Source of the DNA: Sulfitobacter sp. DFL-14
GTDB taxonomy: Bacteria > Pseudomonadota > Alphaproteobacteria > Rhodobacterales > Rhodobacteraceae
Direction: 5' to 3'
Assembly (NCBI RefSeq): GCF_003335585.1
Contig: NZ_QBFD01000015.1
Location: forward strand, 258,304-322,303
Length of the DNA: 64,000 bases
Shown here in pieces: positions 32,461 through 41,115 of this stretch. The position numbers and the translations under genes were made by a program. The notes under the pieces were generated by a model, which was not told where the DNA came from, searched no databases, and was given only the letters and a program-made list of their open reading frames with translations. Each line of letters begins with the position of its first letter. Within the stretch, counting starts at the first letter, position 1.

Positions 32461-33855
32461 TTAACGCAGCCGGGGAATTTCCGCCTCAGCCGACAAATTT
32501 TCGCTCAGGGCGGGCGGCACCGGCCCGCCTGAGGCCCAATCCAGCAATTCCACCGTGTGCACCACCGGGACAGAGGCCGCAGATCCGATCTGCATCATGC
32601 AACCGATGTTGCCCGCGGCGATCACATCGGGTTGGCGCGCCTCCAGCGTCCGGATTTTCCGGGTTTTCAATTGCTTTGAAATTTCCGGCTGCATCAGGTT
32701 GTACGTCCCTGCCGAGCCGCAACACAGGTGCGAATCCGCAGGCTCCACCACGGTGAACCCGGCAGCCTTCAGCAGGTCTTTCGGGTGGTTCTTGATCTGC
32801 TGGCCATGCTGCAGCGAACAGGCCGCATGATAGGCCACTGTCAGCCCTGCTGCGGAGCGTTGATGATCGCTGCCCCCCGTCCCCGCCCCTGCCAGGTGAT
32901 CGCCGGAAGCCGGGCTTTCCCCATCAGCCGCAAACGCATCGGACAGGTCGACCAGAACTTCGGAGACATCCCTGGCAATCGCGGAAACCCGCGCGGCATC
33001 TTCTGCCAGGGGATCGTTCCGGAACATATGGCCATAATCCTTGACCGTCGTGCCGCAGCCCGAGGTGTTGATCACGATGGCATCCAGCCCCGCGCCGTCC
33101 ATCTCGGCGGTCCAGGCGCGAATATTGCGCGCCGCGGAACGATGGCTTTCGTCGGTCTTTCCCATGTGATGGGTCAGGGCACCGCAGCATCCCGCCCCCC
33201 GGACCACGACAACCTCGCAACCCATGCGGGTCAACAGCCGGATCGTGGCATCGTTGATATCGGTGTTCAGCGCCTTCTGGGCGCAGCCCGTCATCAGCGC
33301 CACCCGCATCCTGCGCCTCCCCTTGGCAGGAAACGTCTGCGGGTCATCATTGCGGCTGACCGGCGGGATGACCCTGGGCGCCATTTCCAGCATCGCCCGC
33401 AGCCGGGCATCCGGCATCAGCCGGGCAAAGGGGCGGCCGATCTTTGCGCCCAGCAAGGCCATGCGAAAGCGCATCGGGTGGGGCAGGATACGCGCCAGCA
33501 TCCAGCGCAGGGCGCGATCACCAAAGGGCCGCTTGTAGTTCTGCTCGATATAGCTGCGGGCATGATCCACCAGATGCATGTAATGAACCCCCGACGGGCA
33601 GGTCGTCATGCAAGCCAGACAGGACAGGCAGCGGTCGATGTGCTTGACCGTCTTGGCATCCGGCACCCGTTCGTTTTCCAGCATGTCCTTGATCAGGTAA
33701 ATCCGCCCCCTGGGACTGTCCAGCTCGTCTCCAAGTATCTGGTAGGTCGGGCAGGTGGCGGTACAGAACCCGCAATGCACGCAAGACCGCAAGATCTCGT
33801 TGCTGCGCGCTACGTCGACATCCTTAAGCTGGGCAGGGGTAAAGGTGGTCTGCAT
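32461..33855 (-). CDS. glcF: Glycolate oxidase iron-sulfur subunit
   Basis: 464 aa. Two [4Fe-4S] motifs lie near the N-terminus (CVHCGFCTATCP and CLSCLACMTTCPSG), and two CCG-type domains follow (RGAGCCGALTHHMG and SHLCCGSAGTYNLMQP). GlcF passes electrons from the GlcD/GlcE flavin heterodimer to the respiratory chain. At about residues 320-345 there is a Gly/Ser-rich insertion (ADGESPASGDHLAGAGTGG) between LSDAF and LTVAYHAACSLQHG, which looks like a lineage-specific loop. Last gene of the glc operon. Confidence 0.95.
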   Translation of the reverse strand: MQTTFTPAQLKDVDVARSNEILRSCVHCGFCTATCPTYQILGDELDSPRGRIYLIKDMLENERVPDAKTVKHIDRCLSCLACMTTCPSGVHYMHLVDHARSYIEQNYKRPFGDRALRWMLARILPHPMRFRMALLGAKIGRPFARLMPDARLRAMLEMAPRVIPPVSRNDDPQTFPAKGRRRMRVALMTGCAQKALNTDINDATIRLLTRMGCEVVVVRGAGCCGALTHHMGKTDESHRSAARNIRAWTAEMDGAGLDAIVINTSGCGTTVKDYGHMFRNDPLAEDAARVSAIARDVSEVLVDLSDAFAADGESPASGDHLAGAGTGGSDHQRSAAGLTVAYHAACSLQHGQQIKNHPKDLLKAAGFTVVEPADSHLCCGSAGTYNLMQPEISKQLKTRKIRTLEARQPDVIAAGNIGCMMQIGSAASVPVVHTVELLDWASGGPVPPALSENLSAEAEIPRLR

Positions 33856-33888
33856 GATGACTCCGCTAACTTTGATCTGACGACGGGT

Positions 33889-34257
33889 TCATCCGACCAG
33901 CAACTGGGCGGAAGCCAGACCGAACCAGGGCACCGTGGTCCCGCCCGCACCCAGAATGCCGGTCCACCGGCGCATGTACAGCCCCGGTTCCGCCCGCCGG
34001 AAAGCCTGCGCGCCAAGGGCCAGCACGCCGATCCAGGCGAACCACAGCGCCAGAACACCCCCCACCGTCAGCATCACCTCGTGCCCCCATAGCCCCGCAA
34101 AGCCAAAGCGCAGCCCAAGCCCGAACATGGCAAAGACTCCCACAAAGACAATAAGTGCCTGCAGCGCATCACGCGACGGCGCCGGTCGGGTCAATGCCCG
34201 GAAGGTCAGCGGCCCCCCGATAAAGAAAATCGCGAAGATACCGATCAGAACTGTCAT
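33889..34257 (-). CDS. Small membrane protein between glcE and glcF
   Basis: 122 aa with three or four hydrophobic segments (about 2-20, 33-55, 62-82, 100-120) and hydrophilic loops such as TRPAPSRDALQAL. The start overlaps the glcE stop by 4 nt (ATGA) and its stop is 33 nt before the glcF ATG, so it is part of the operon. It is not a known Glc subunit; membrane anchor of the peripheral GlcDEF complex is a reasonable inference. Confidence 0.7.
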   Translation of the reverse strand: MTVLIGIFAIFFIGGPLTFRALTRPAPSRDALQALIVFVGVFAMFGLGLRFGFAGLWGHEVMLTVGGVLALWFAWIGVLALGAQAFRRAEPGLYMRRWTGILGAGGTTVPWFGLASAQLLVG

Positions 34258-35363
34258 ACAGCCTCCATCAATCCCGGATTGAAGATACCCTTCGGGTCGA
34301 ACCGCGCGCGCAATCCCGCGGTCAACCGCGCAACGCCGGGCAATTCCGGCTGGAATCGGCCCAACCGCGCCTTGGTCGCCGCGTCGGCCCGGATCAGGCT
34401 CGCATGGCCGTCAAACGCACCCAGCTGACCACGCAGGTCATGGCCAGGCGGCACCCGCAACCAGATCAGCCCGCCGGACCAGTCGAAAAAATGCGCCTCG
34501 GCACCCGATCTTGCCGCCAGTTCCGGTCCGGCCGAGGGCTTGCACGACACCCGCCAGACATCGCCCGAAACGCCGTGAAACGCCTCGACATCCCGCAATG
34601 CGGCCCATTTCCGCGCCGAGGCATCGGATTGCAGCACATGCGCATCGGCGCTGCCCAACAGGTCCTTCAACCGCCCCATCCGGTAGGAGACCGAATCTTC
34701 AAACCCCTCAAGACGCAGATAGCTTTCCCCGGCGCCCGGATCATGTGCCGCGCCGGTGACCTCAAAGGGGCTGCCCATCGCGCGACACAGCGCCGCGACG
34801 GCACGCATATCGTCCAGACCGGACAGTACAAGAGTTGCCTCGGTCTCGGGTCGGGGCAGAACTTTCAGCGACACCTCCGTCAGAACCCCGAGCGTACCAC
34901 ATGACCCTGCCATCAGCTTGACCAGATCATAGCCCGTGACATTCTTCATCACGCGCCCGCCATTCTTGATGACCACACCCTGACCGTCGACAAATCGAAC
35001 CCCCAGCAGGAAATCCCGCGCCGCCCCCACGGCAAGGCGTCGTGGCCCCCCGACATTTGCCGCGAATATCCCGCCGATGGTGGGTTCGCCTTTCGTGGCC
35101 AGAAGGCCCCTGTGGTCCATCGGCTCGAATGCCAGCCGCTGGTTTTCCTTGGCCAGGGCCTGTTCGATCTCCGCGACAGGTGTTCCCGCCTGCGCCACCA
35201 TGGTAAGCGCCCCCGGTTCGTAAAGCGTGATCCCCGAGAGCCCTGCCAGGCTCAGGACCTCGCCCGCGCCGGCCAGACCACGCGTGCCGCCACCACATAC
35301 CGACAGAGGCCCCCTGGCCCCGGCAATTGCTGCGCTGACTTCTTTTTCCGAACTGAGATTCAT
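34254..35363 (-). CDS. glcE: Glycolate oxidase FAD-binding subunit
   Basis: 369 aa. FAD_binding_4 text is visible: LSVCGGGTRGLAGAG, GEPTIGGIFAANVGGPRRLAVGAARDFLLGVRFVDG and GVVIKNGGRVMKNVTGYDLVKLMAGSCGTLGVLTEVSLKV. GlcE is the shorter flavoprotein partner of GlcD. Length is typical (about 350-370). It follows glcD by 76 nt, in a gap that holds a Rhodobacterales-type repeat hairpin. Confidence 0.94.
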   Translation of the reverse strand: MNLSSEKEVSAAIAGARGPLSVCGGGTRGLAGAGEVLSLAGLSGITLYEPGALTMVAQAGTPVAEIEQALAKENQRLAFEPMDHRGLLATKGEPTIGGIFAANVGGPRRLAVGAARDFLLGVRFVDGQGVVIKNGGRVMKNVTGYDLVKLMAGSCGTLGVLTEVSLKVLPRPETEATLVLSGLDDMRAVAALCRAMGSPFEVTGAAHDPGAGESYLRLEGFEDSVSYRMGRLKDLLGSADAHVLQSDASARKWAALRDVEAFHGVSGDVWRVSCKPSAGPELAARSGAEAHFFDWSGGLIWLRVPPGHDLRGQLGAFDGHASLIRADAATKARLGRFQPELPGVARLTAGLRARFDPKGIFNPGLMEAV

Positions 35364-35394
35364 TTTCTTTTTGGCCTTAAATATTCCCGGGGGT

Positions 35395-35413
35395 TTGGGG
35401 GCAGCGCCCCCAA
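35395..35413. repeat. Intergenic hairpin repeat (TTGGGGGC-AGC-GCCCCCAA)
   Basis: A perfect 8-bp stem with a 3-nt loop (35395-35402 / 35406-35413), preceded by TTAAATATTCCCGGGGGT. I recognise this text as a recurring intergenic element of Rhodobacterales genomes. A similar TTCCCGGGGGATA string occurs at 37634-37650 after the DUF599 gene. Here it lies inside an operon between glcD and glcE. Confidence 0.6.
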
Positions 35414-35439
35414 TGCATCGCCGCAGTCACCCGGCGACG

Positions 35440-36888
35440 TCACTCAGCCGCCAGCATCGCCGCCCGCCGCCGTTCCGAGGCATTCAGCGGGAACACCTTG
35501 GCCGGGTTCAACAGCCACGCCGGGTCAAACACATCTTTCACCGCCATCTGCGCCTCCAGATCCTCCGGCGCGTATTGAACATGCATGAGATCCCGTTTCT
35601 CGATCCCCACGCCATGCTCTCCGGTCAGGCAGCCCCCCACCTCGACACACAGCTTGAGAATTTCTGCCCCGAAGGCCTCGCACAGCTCCAGATCGCCGGG
35701 CTTGTTCGCATCGAACAGAATCAGCGGATGCATGTTCCCATCGCCTGCATGAAAGACGTTGCCGACCTTCAGGCCGTATTCCGCGCTCATCTCACCGATC
35801 CGACGCAAGACCATCGGCAGGGAAGAGACGGGAATTGTCCCGTCAAGGCACATGTAATCGTTGATCTGCCCCATCGCGCCAAAGGCAGACTTGCGGCCCA
35901 GCCAGATCTTGGCCGATTCCTCCGCCGATTTGCTTTCTCGCAGCTCTACCGGGTTATGACGCAGTGCAATCTCCTTGATCAGCGAAAGCTGATGGTCGAT
36001 CTCGGCGTCGGATCCCTCAACCTCGACGATCAGCAATGCCTCGCACATCGGGTATCCCGCCTTTGCAAAAGCTTCCGTCGCCTCGATGCAGGGTCGATCC
36101 ATGAATTCAATCGCCACCGGCAGCACACCCGCCTTGATGATGTCCGACACACAGGCCCCTGCCACCTCATTGTCGTCAAATCCCATCAGGACAGGCCGCG
36201 CGCCCTCCGGCTTGGGCAGGATCCGCAGTGTCGCCTCGGTCACGACGCCAAGCTGGCCTTCCGATCCGCAGATCAGCCCCAACAGGTCAAGACCCCCGGC
36301 ATCCAGATGGCCGCCGCCGATCTCAACGATCTCACCATCCATCATCACCATGGTGACCCCCATCAGATTGTTGGTTGTCACGCCGTATTTCAGGCAATGC
36401 GCCCCGCCCGAATTCATCGCGATGTTCCCGGCGATGGCACAGGCCAACTGGCTGGACGGGTCCGGCGCATAGAAAAATCCATCCGCCTCGACCGCACCCG
36501 TCACGCTGAGATTGGTGCGTCCCGTCTGCACCCGTATCAGGCGGTTGACGTAATCGGTTTCGATCACCGCATTCATCCGGGCCACACCGAGGATCACGCA
36601 ATCCGCTGTTGGCAAAGCACCCCCCGCCAGCGATGTTCCCGACCCGCGCGGCACCACAGGCACCCCTTCGGCATCGCAAATCCGCAGAATCGCGGAGACT
36701 TCCGCCGTGGTGGAAGGAAGCACCGCCACCATCGGCGCGCATCTGTAGGCGGTCAGCGCGTCGCATTCATAGGCCCGCGTCTCCCGCGGATCGTCGATCA
36801 CCGCATCCTCCGGCAATACGTCACGCAAACGCGCCACGATACGTGCCTTGCGCGCAAGGACCGAAGCATCCGGGATCGGCATTTCCAT
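35440..36888 (-). CDS. glcD: Glycolate oxidase FAD-linked subunit
   Basis: 482 aa. FAD_binding_4 (VVPRGSGTSLAGGALP, PDPSSQLACAIAGNIAMNSGGAHCLKYGVT, then LGLICGSEGQLGVVTEATLRILP) and the FAD-oxidase C domain with HAGDGNMHPLILFD and GGCLTGEHGVGIEKRDLM are complete. It oxidises glycolate (or a related 2-hydroxyacid) to glyoxylate, using FAD. First gene of the glcD-glcE-membrane protein-glcF operon; divergent from DUF599 gene over 79 bp. Confidence 0.95.
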   Translation of the reverse strand: MEMPIPDASVLARKARIVARLRDVLPEDAVIDDPRETRAYECDALTAYRCAPMVAVLPSTTAEVSAILRICDAEGVPVVPRGSGTSLAGGALPTADCVILGVARMNAVIETDYVNRLIRVQTGRTNLSVTGAVEADGFFYAPDPSSQLACAIAGNIAMNSGGAHCLKYGVTTNNLMGVTMVMMDGEIVEIGGGHLDAGGLDLLGLICGSEGQLGVVTEATLRILPKPEGARPVLMGFDDNEVAGACVSDIIKAGVLPVAIEFMDRPCIEATEAFAKAGYPMCEALLIVEVEGSDAEIDHQLSLIKEIALRHNPVELRESKSAEESAKIWLGRKSAFGAMGQINDYMCLDGTIPVSSLPMVLRRIGEMSAEYGLKVGNVFHAGDGNMHPLILFDANKPGDLELCEAFGAEILKLCVEVGGCLTGEHGVGIEKRDLMHVQYAPEDLEAQMAVKDVFDPAWLLNPAKVFPLNASERRRAAMLAAE

Positions 36889-36967
36889 CGCACTACTCCA
36901 ATTTGGTAAAATAATATGACCAATTTACCGCTATGGCAATAGTATTCCAGTCGCGTATGAACAACCC

Positions 36968-37660
36968 ATGAATTGGATCGACCGCCTTGCCCTGTTTGAC
37001 CCGCTGGATTTTTCAGCCGTGGTGATCATCATCCTTCTCTGGTTGTCTCTTGGATGGCGGATCGAGAACCCGGCCGCCCACCGGCCTTCGGTATCGGTCC
37101 TGATGGCAGATTATCGCCGCGAATGGATGCGCCAGATGATCACCCGCCAGCCCCGCATTTTCGATGCGCAGACCATCAGCACGCTGAGGCAGGGTTCGTC
37201 TTTCCTTGCCTCCACCTGCGTGATCGCCATCGGCGGGACACTCGCGCTGATTGGCAATGCCGAACGTCTTGCCAGCGTGGCGAAGGATCTGACATTTGCG
37301 CATCAGCCCGTCTTTGTCTGGGAAATCAAACTGCTGCTTGTGGTCTTCTTCCTGGCGAACGCCTTTCTGAAGTTCATCTGGTCAAACAGGCTCTTCGGCT
37401 ATTGCTCCGTCCTGATGGCGGCGGTGCCCAATGACGCCACCGACCCAAAAGCGCCCCGGATGGCCCACAAGGCCGCTGAAATAAACATCTTTGCCGCGCG
37501 CAGTTTCAACCGGGGATTGCGCTCGATCTATTTCGGGCTGGCCAGCGTTGCCTGGCTGGGGGGCGCCCTGATGTTGATCGTTGGTGCATTTGTGACACTA
37601 TTTGTGATCTGGCGACGGGAGTTTGCCTCCCGTTCCCGGGGGATACTCTTGGAAAAGTAG
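36968..37660 (+). CDS. DUF599 family membrane protein
   Basis: 230 aa with four hydrophobic segments (about 17-32, 77-97, 118-140, 190-222). Text such as RREWMRQMITRQPRIFDAQTISTLRQGSSFLASTC and FLKFIWSNRLFGYCSVLMAAVP is typical of the DUF599 family, which has no known function. It is not in the glc operon but its start faces the glcD promoter. Confidence 0.85.
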   Translation: MNWIDRLALFDPLDFSAVVIIILLWLSLGWRIENPAAHRPSVSVLMADYRREWMRQMITRQPRIFDAQTISTLRQGSSFLASTCVIAIGGTLALIGNAERLASVAKDLTFAHQPVFVWEIKLLLVVFFLANAFLKFIWSNRLFGYCSVLMAAVPNDATDPKAPRMAHKAAEINIFAARSFNRGLRSIYFGLASVAWLGGALMLIVGAFVTLFVIWRREFASRSRGILLEK

Positions 37661-37703
37661 ATATGGTAAATATATACGTTCCAATCCTCCCAAGGTGAGT
37701 CCC

Positions 37704-38057
37704 ATGTTCAAGCGATCCATACTGGCCATAGCTCTTGCCACGACACCCGCGCTGGCGGACCCGCCAGTCATACAGAACGTCAACATCAAGAAAACCGGCG
37801 ATACCTGGAACTTTGATGTGACCATCAAGCACACAGATACCGGCTGGGACGACTATGCCGATGGCTGGCGCATCGTGGATGGCGACGGCAAGGAACTGGG
37901 CCTGCGCAATCTGGCCCACCCCCATGTGAATGAGCAACCCTTCACCCGGTCCCTTTCAGGGGTCAGCATCCCCGAGGGGGTGACCGAAATCGGCATTCAG
38001 GCGCGCGATACGGTGAACGGCTGGTCACCCGATATCAAGCGCATCAAACTGCGTTAG
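37704..38057 (+). CDS. Small exported beta-rich protein
   Basis: 117 aa from ATG 37704 with AGGTGAG upstream. A signal peptide (MFKRSILAIALATTPALA) precedes a compact domain, about 100 residues, that reads like an immunoglobulin-type sandwich (VIQNVNIKKTGDTWNFDVTIKHTDTGWDDYADGWRIVDGDGKELG, GVTEIGIQARDTVNGWS). Probably periplasmic. No function known to me. Confidence 0.75.
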   Translation: MFKRSILAIALATTPALADPPVIQNVNIKKTGDTWNFDVTIKHTDTGWDDYADGWRIVDGDGKELGLRNLAHPHVNEQPFTRSLSGVSIPEGVTEIGIQARDTVNGWSPDIKRIKLR

Positions 38058-38069
38058 GCTGCCTGCCCG

Positions 38070-38540
38070 TCAGATGCGGTGATACGGCCCGCCGGACAGG
38101 ATGGATGCGGCACGGTACAATTGTTCGGCCAGCATCACCCTTACCAGCATATGCGGCCAGACCATCTTGCCGAATGACAGCCCGTGATGCGCCTTTGCGC
38201 GCAGGGCAGGATCTATCCCGTCGGCACCCCCGATGACAAAGGCAAGATCACTGGCCCCGCCATCGCGCCAGCCTGCCAGACGTTTTGCAAATTTCGGAGA
38301 AGTCTCAACGGTGCCGCGTTCATCCAGAACGCACAGGGTTGCCCCCTTTGGCAGCGCCTTTTCCAGCAGGACCGCCTCGGCGGACATGCCGCCGCCCTTG
38401 CGGTCATCCACTTCGATCACCTGGGCCGGGCCAAGGCTCAGCCCCCTGCCTGTCCGGTCGAACCGGGTCAGGTAGTCATCCACCAGATCCTTTTCGGGAC
38501 CTTTGCGCAGGCGCCCGACGGCACAGATATGAACGCGCAT
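38070..38540 (-). CDS. rlmH: 23S rRNA (pseudouridine1915-N3)-methyltransferase
   Basis: 156 aa, the standard length. SPOUT-fold signatures: [34 protein letters not shown] and the C-terminal GGPYHR. It methylates pseudouridine 1915 in helix 69 of 23S rRNA with SAM, in 70S ribosomes. The usual rsfS-rlmH order is kept, with rsfS 18 nt upstream. Confidence 0.97.
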   Translation of the reverse strand: MRVHICAVGRLRKGPEKDLVDDYLTRFDRTGRGLSLGPAQVIEVDDRKGGGMSAEAVLLEKALPKGATLCVLDERGTVETSPKFAKRLAGWRDGGASDLAFVIGGADGIDPALRAKAHHGLSFGKMVWPHMLVRVMLAEQLYRAASILSGGPYHRI

Positions 38541-38558
38541 CGCGCCGGTCCGGGCAGA

Positions 38559-38924
38559 TCAGTTCTGAACTGCGGCCTCACCGCCCGCCATCCACATCTT
38601 CTCCAGCTGGTAGAAGTCGCGCACTTCGGGACGGAAAACATGTACGATGACATCGCCGGTGTCGATCAGAACCCAATCCCCGATGTCCTTGCCTTCCATT
38701 TTCGGCGTCACACCGAATTCATCCTTGATATTCTGCGCGAGCTTTTCGGCAATCGCCGAGACCTGCCGTGTGGACCGGCCGGAGCAGATGACCATGTAGT
38801 CGCCAATTGCCGTCTTCCCGCGCAGATCAATCTGCACGATGTCTTCGGCCTTGTCGTCTTGAAGAGAGTTGAGAACAGCAGCCAGCACAGCATCGCTTGT
38901 GGCCATATCAGCAGTGGCCGTCAT
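38559..38924 (-). CDS. rsfS: Ribosome silencing factor RsfS
   Basis: 121 aa from ATG 38924. The RsfS/Iojap core is clear: DKAEDIVQIDLRGKTAIGDYMVICSGRSTRQVSAIAEKL and EGKDIGDWVLIDTGDVIVHVFRPEVRDFYQLEKMW. It binds L14 and blocks subunit joining in starvation. The start is ambiguous: the frame is open upstream through STQANAALAANPQAAV, with a TTG at 38951 and a CTG at 38975 that is 8 nt after AAGGAGG. Without those, translation relies on a 19-codon upstream ORF whose stop overlaps ATG 38924. Confidence 0.92.
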   Translation of the reverse strand: MTATADMATSDAVLAAVLNSLQDDKAEDIVQIDLRGKTAIGDYMVICSGRSTRQVSAIAEKLAQNIKDEFGVTPKMEGKDIGDWVLIDTGDVIVHVFRPEVRDFYQLEKMWMAGGEAAVQN

Positions 38925-38980
38925 GACAGCCGCCTGAGGGTTCGCAGCCAAAGCTGCGTTGGCTTGGGTTGACAGGACAT
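38921..38980 (-). CDS. 19-codon upstream ORF coupled to rsfS
   Basis: ATG 38980 is 3 nt after AAGGAGG and encodes MSCQPKPTQLWLRTLRRLS. Its TGA overlaps the ATG of rsfS (ATGA). It could be a leader peptide that couples translation. The very short ribosome-site spacing argues that the same site may instead serve a CTG start for rsfS in another frame. Confidence 0.3.
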   Translation of the reverse strand: MSCQPKPTQLWLRTLRRLS

Positions 38981-39078
38981 TGTCCTCCTTTTCAATGCAC
39001 CGTTTCCCCCGATGCTGGGTGACCCCAAATTAGCAATCCAGGGGTGACAATTCAATGACAACCGGGATTTGTCGGCAT

Positions 39079-39468
39079 TTACCGGCCTTCCCGGCTGATG
39101 ATGCCGCTTTCTCCGGCACCAAGATCTTTCAACAGGCCACGAAGTTCCTGCTCGAAACCACTCACAGCCAGCGCCCAATAGGCCGTTGTAAATGCCATCG
39201 TGGCGCCGGCAAAAACGAAACCGCCATAGCGGTTCTGCGCAGGCACAAAGGCGCCGGCATCGACCAGGGTCTGGTCCGGGCCAACCCGTGGCGGCATACG
39301 GTGCGCCGGGAAATCCTCGGGAAACACCAGGGCGTCCCAGTCCGGCCGGACCTGCCAGGCGTTGTTGATCACCACGATGTGATCGAAAAGGGATCTGTGC
39401 CAATCGGCAGCCTGCATGACATTTGGACCGGACCCGAGAATCAGAACAACCGGACCGCGTTCTGTCAT
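39079..39468 (-). CDS. Uncharacterised protein, possibly C-terminally truncated
   Basis: 129 aa from ATG 39468 with GGGGGAA upstream. The start has a Rossmann-like strand-loop, VVLILGSGPNVMQAADW, then DHIVVINNAWQVRPDWDALVFPEDFP and GGFVFAGATMAFTTAYWAL. Related Rhodobacterales proteins, as I recall, continue after TAYWAL with a long glycan-like domain, whereas here the frame turns to VSGFEQELRGLLKDLGAGESGII and stops. This suggests an alternative or truncated C-terminus. Function unknown; truncation is an inference from memory of the family. Confidence 0.5.
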   Translation of the reverse strand: MTERGPVVLILGSGPNVMQAADWHRSLFDHIVVINNAWQVRPDWDALVFPEDFPAHRMPPRVGPDQTLVDAGAFVPAQNRYGGFVFAGATMAFTTAYWALAVSGFEQELRGLLKDLGAGESGIISREGR

Positions 39469-39530
39469 GGAAATTCCCCCGGGCGCCGTGGCGTTTCAGC
39501 AAAATTACCCCTGTACCGGCGCAAAGCAAG

Positions 39531-40883
39531 TCAATCCTGTCCCGGGTTCCGGACGTTGCGCGACAGCGCCAGCTTGCTGTCTTCCAGCATCAGGACCTCG
39601 CGCTGCGGGAAGGGGATGGAAATGTTGTTTTCCTTGAATGCATCCCAAAGCGCCAGATAGACATTGCCGCGAATATTGGTCAGCCCGCCGGTGGGGTCCT
39701 TGATCCAGAACCGCAGGATGTAATCGACCGAACTGTCGCCAAAGCCGACGATGTGACAAACCGGCGCCTTGAAGCTGAGCACCCTTTCCACACCCGACGC
39801 AGCCTCGATCGCCAGTTTGCGGACCACATGGGGGTCATCGCCATAGGCCGTGCCGAAATAGATGTCCAAACGCACGAAATCATTCGAATGGGACCAGTTG
39901 ACCACCTGCCCTGTGATCAGGTCCTCGTTCGGGATCAGGTATTCCTTGCCATCCCGCGTAACGACCGACGCATAGCGCGCGCCCAGAGTCTGGATCCAGC
40001 CGAATGTCTCTCCCAGTGAGATCACGTCGCCCGGCTTGATCGACTTGTCGATCAGGATGATGACGCCCGAGACAAGGTTCGACACCACCTTTTGCAGACC
40101 GAAACCAAGGCCGACACCGATGGCGCCCGACAGCACCGCAAGCCCGGTCAGGTCGATGCCGACCGCCTTGACCCCCATGAAGAATGCGAAACCATAAAGG
40201 GCAAGCTGGATGCCCTTGACCGCAAGCACCTGCATCGAAGGGCTTATTTCCTCGTTCTTTCTGATTGTGCTGGCGGTCGCCTGACTGACCAGCCGTGCAA
40301 CCGTGAAAAGCGCGCCGATCACCACCAGCGCGGTGATCAAGGTCAGGACGGACAGGCGGAAATCACCGACTTCGATGGCAAGACCGTCCAGGAACGCCGC
40401 CACATCGTCCGAAATGTTGAGGAAATAGAGCGTCGCGTAGATCCACAAGGACCAGGTCACGATGCGGCGCAGCGGCCGGTTGCGCACGAGCTGCGCGGCA
40501 AAAGCAATGCCGACCCAGACAATCGCCAGGGTTGCCGCCAGACCGATCAGATAGGACCGCGATGGCCAGGTGACGTTCTGCATCACTGTGTGGACCATAT
40601 AGGCCATCAGCGAGAACCAGATCAGGCCCAGCCTGCGGCGCACCTGCACGATCACCCGCAGCTGCCACTTTGCCCAGCCCTGCCGTGACCGCACCCAATT
40701 GCGGACGGCCTGATCGCTGAACCGGTGCAGGACCCATGCAACCAGCGCCAGCCCCAGCACGATCAGCACCTGGTTCTGCCGCCATCCCGGCTGGATCACC
40801 CCCGAAACAAATCCCATCGCGTTGATCCAGACGCTCTCAAGCGAACCCAGGAAATGTGCAAACGGGTCTGTGGGTTGATCCAT
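39531..40883 (-). CDS. Mechanosensitive ion channel family protein (MscS-type, larger)
   Basis: 450 aa from ATG 40883 (GAGG 10 nt upstream). Five or six N-terminal TMs precede the MscS core: AVLSGAIGVGLGFGLQKVVSNLVSGVIILID (pore helix) and GDVISLGETFGWIQTLGARYASV, then the C-terminal beta/alpha domain with YGDDPHVVRKLA. The extra helices resemble YbdG/MscM-type channels. Second MscS-family gene in the window. It is transcribed with its own promoter region toward the 39079 gene. Confidence 0.93.
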   Translation of the reverse strand: MDQPTDPFAHFLGSLESVWINAMGFVSGVIQPGWRQNQVLIVLGLALVAWVLHRFSDQAVRNWVRSRQGWAKWQLRVIVQVRRRLGLIWFSLMAYMVHTVMQNVTWPSRSYLIGLAATLAIVWVGIAFAAQLVRNRPLRRIVTWSLWIYATLYFLNISDDVAAFLDGLAIEVGDFRLSVLTLITALVVIGALFTVARLVSQATASTIRKNEEISPSMQVLAVKGIQLALYGFAFFMGVKAVGIDLTGLAVLSGAIGVGLGFGLQKVVSNLVSGVIILIDKSIKPGDVISLGETFGWIQTLGARYASVVTRDGKEYLIPNEDLITGQVVNWSHSNDFVRLDIYFGTAYGDDPHVVRKLAIEAASGVERVLSFKAPVCHIVGFGDSSVDYILRFWIKDPTGGLTNIRGNVYLALWDAFKENNISIPFPQREVLMLEDSKLALSRNVRNPGQD

Positions 40884-41020
40884 GTCTTGCCTCGCTACCG
40901 TACCGGTTTCATGCTTGCACATTACCCCAATCCCCGCAACGGCGCGGGCCCTTTCGGGCGGCACCGGCCTGCATCAAGAGGTACCTTGCGGGAATCTGCG
41001 CGGTGCCTTATCTCATCCCC

Positions 41021-41107
41021 ATGATACAGGTCTTTGATCAAACTGATCGCGCACGCCTGCGCGAACGCTTTTTCGGTGCCACGCATACGGTGCTGGCACG
41101 CCTATAA
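41021..41107 (+). CDS. Small ORF upstream of leuC (possible leader peptide)
   Basis: A 28-codon frame (MIQVFDQTDRARLRERFF... ending VLARL) followed 8 nt later by a hairpin and 66 nt later by leuC. The last sense codon is CTA, a rare Leu codon at this GC. No clear ribosome site precedes it. It could be a leucine attenuator leader, but only three Leu are present, so support is weak. Confidence 0.25.
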   Translation: MIQVFDQTDRARLRERFFGATHTVLARL

Positions 41108-41115
41108 GCCTGCCC

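Noticed and set aside
35227..36909. 560-aa plus-strand frame opposite glcD
   Set aside because: Antisense to a complete GlcD; His/Arg-rich composition typical of a shadow frame.
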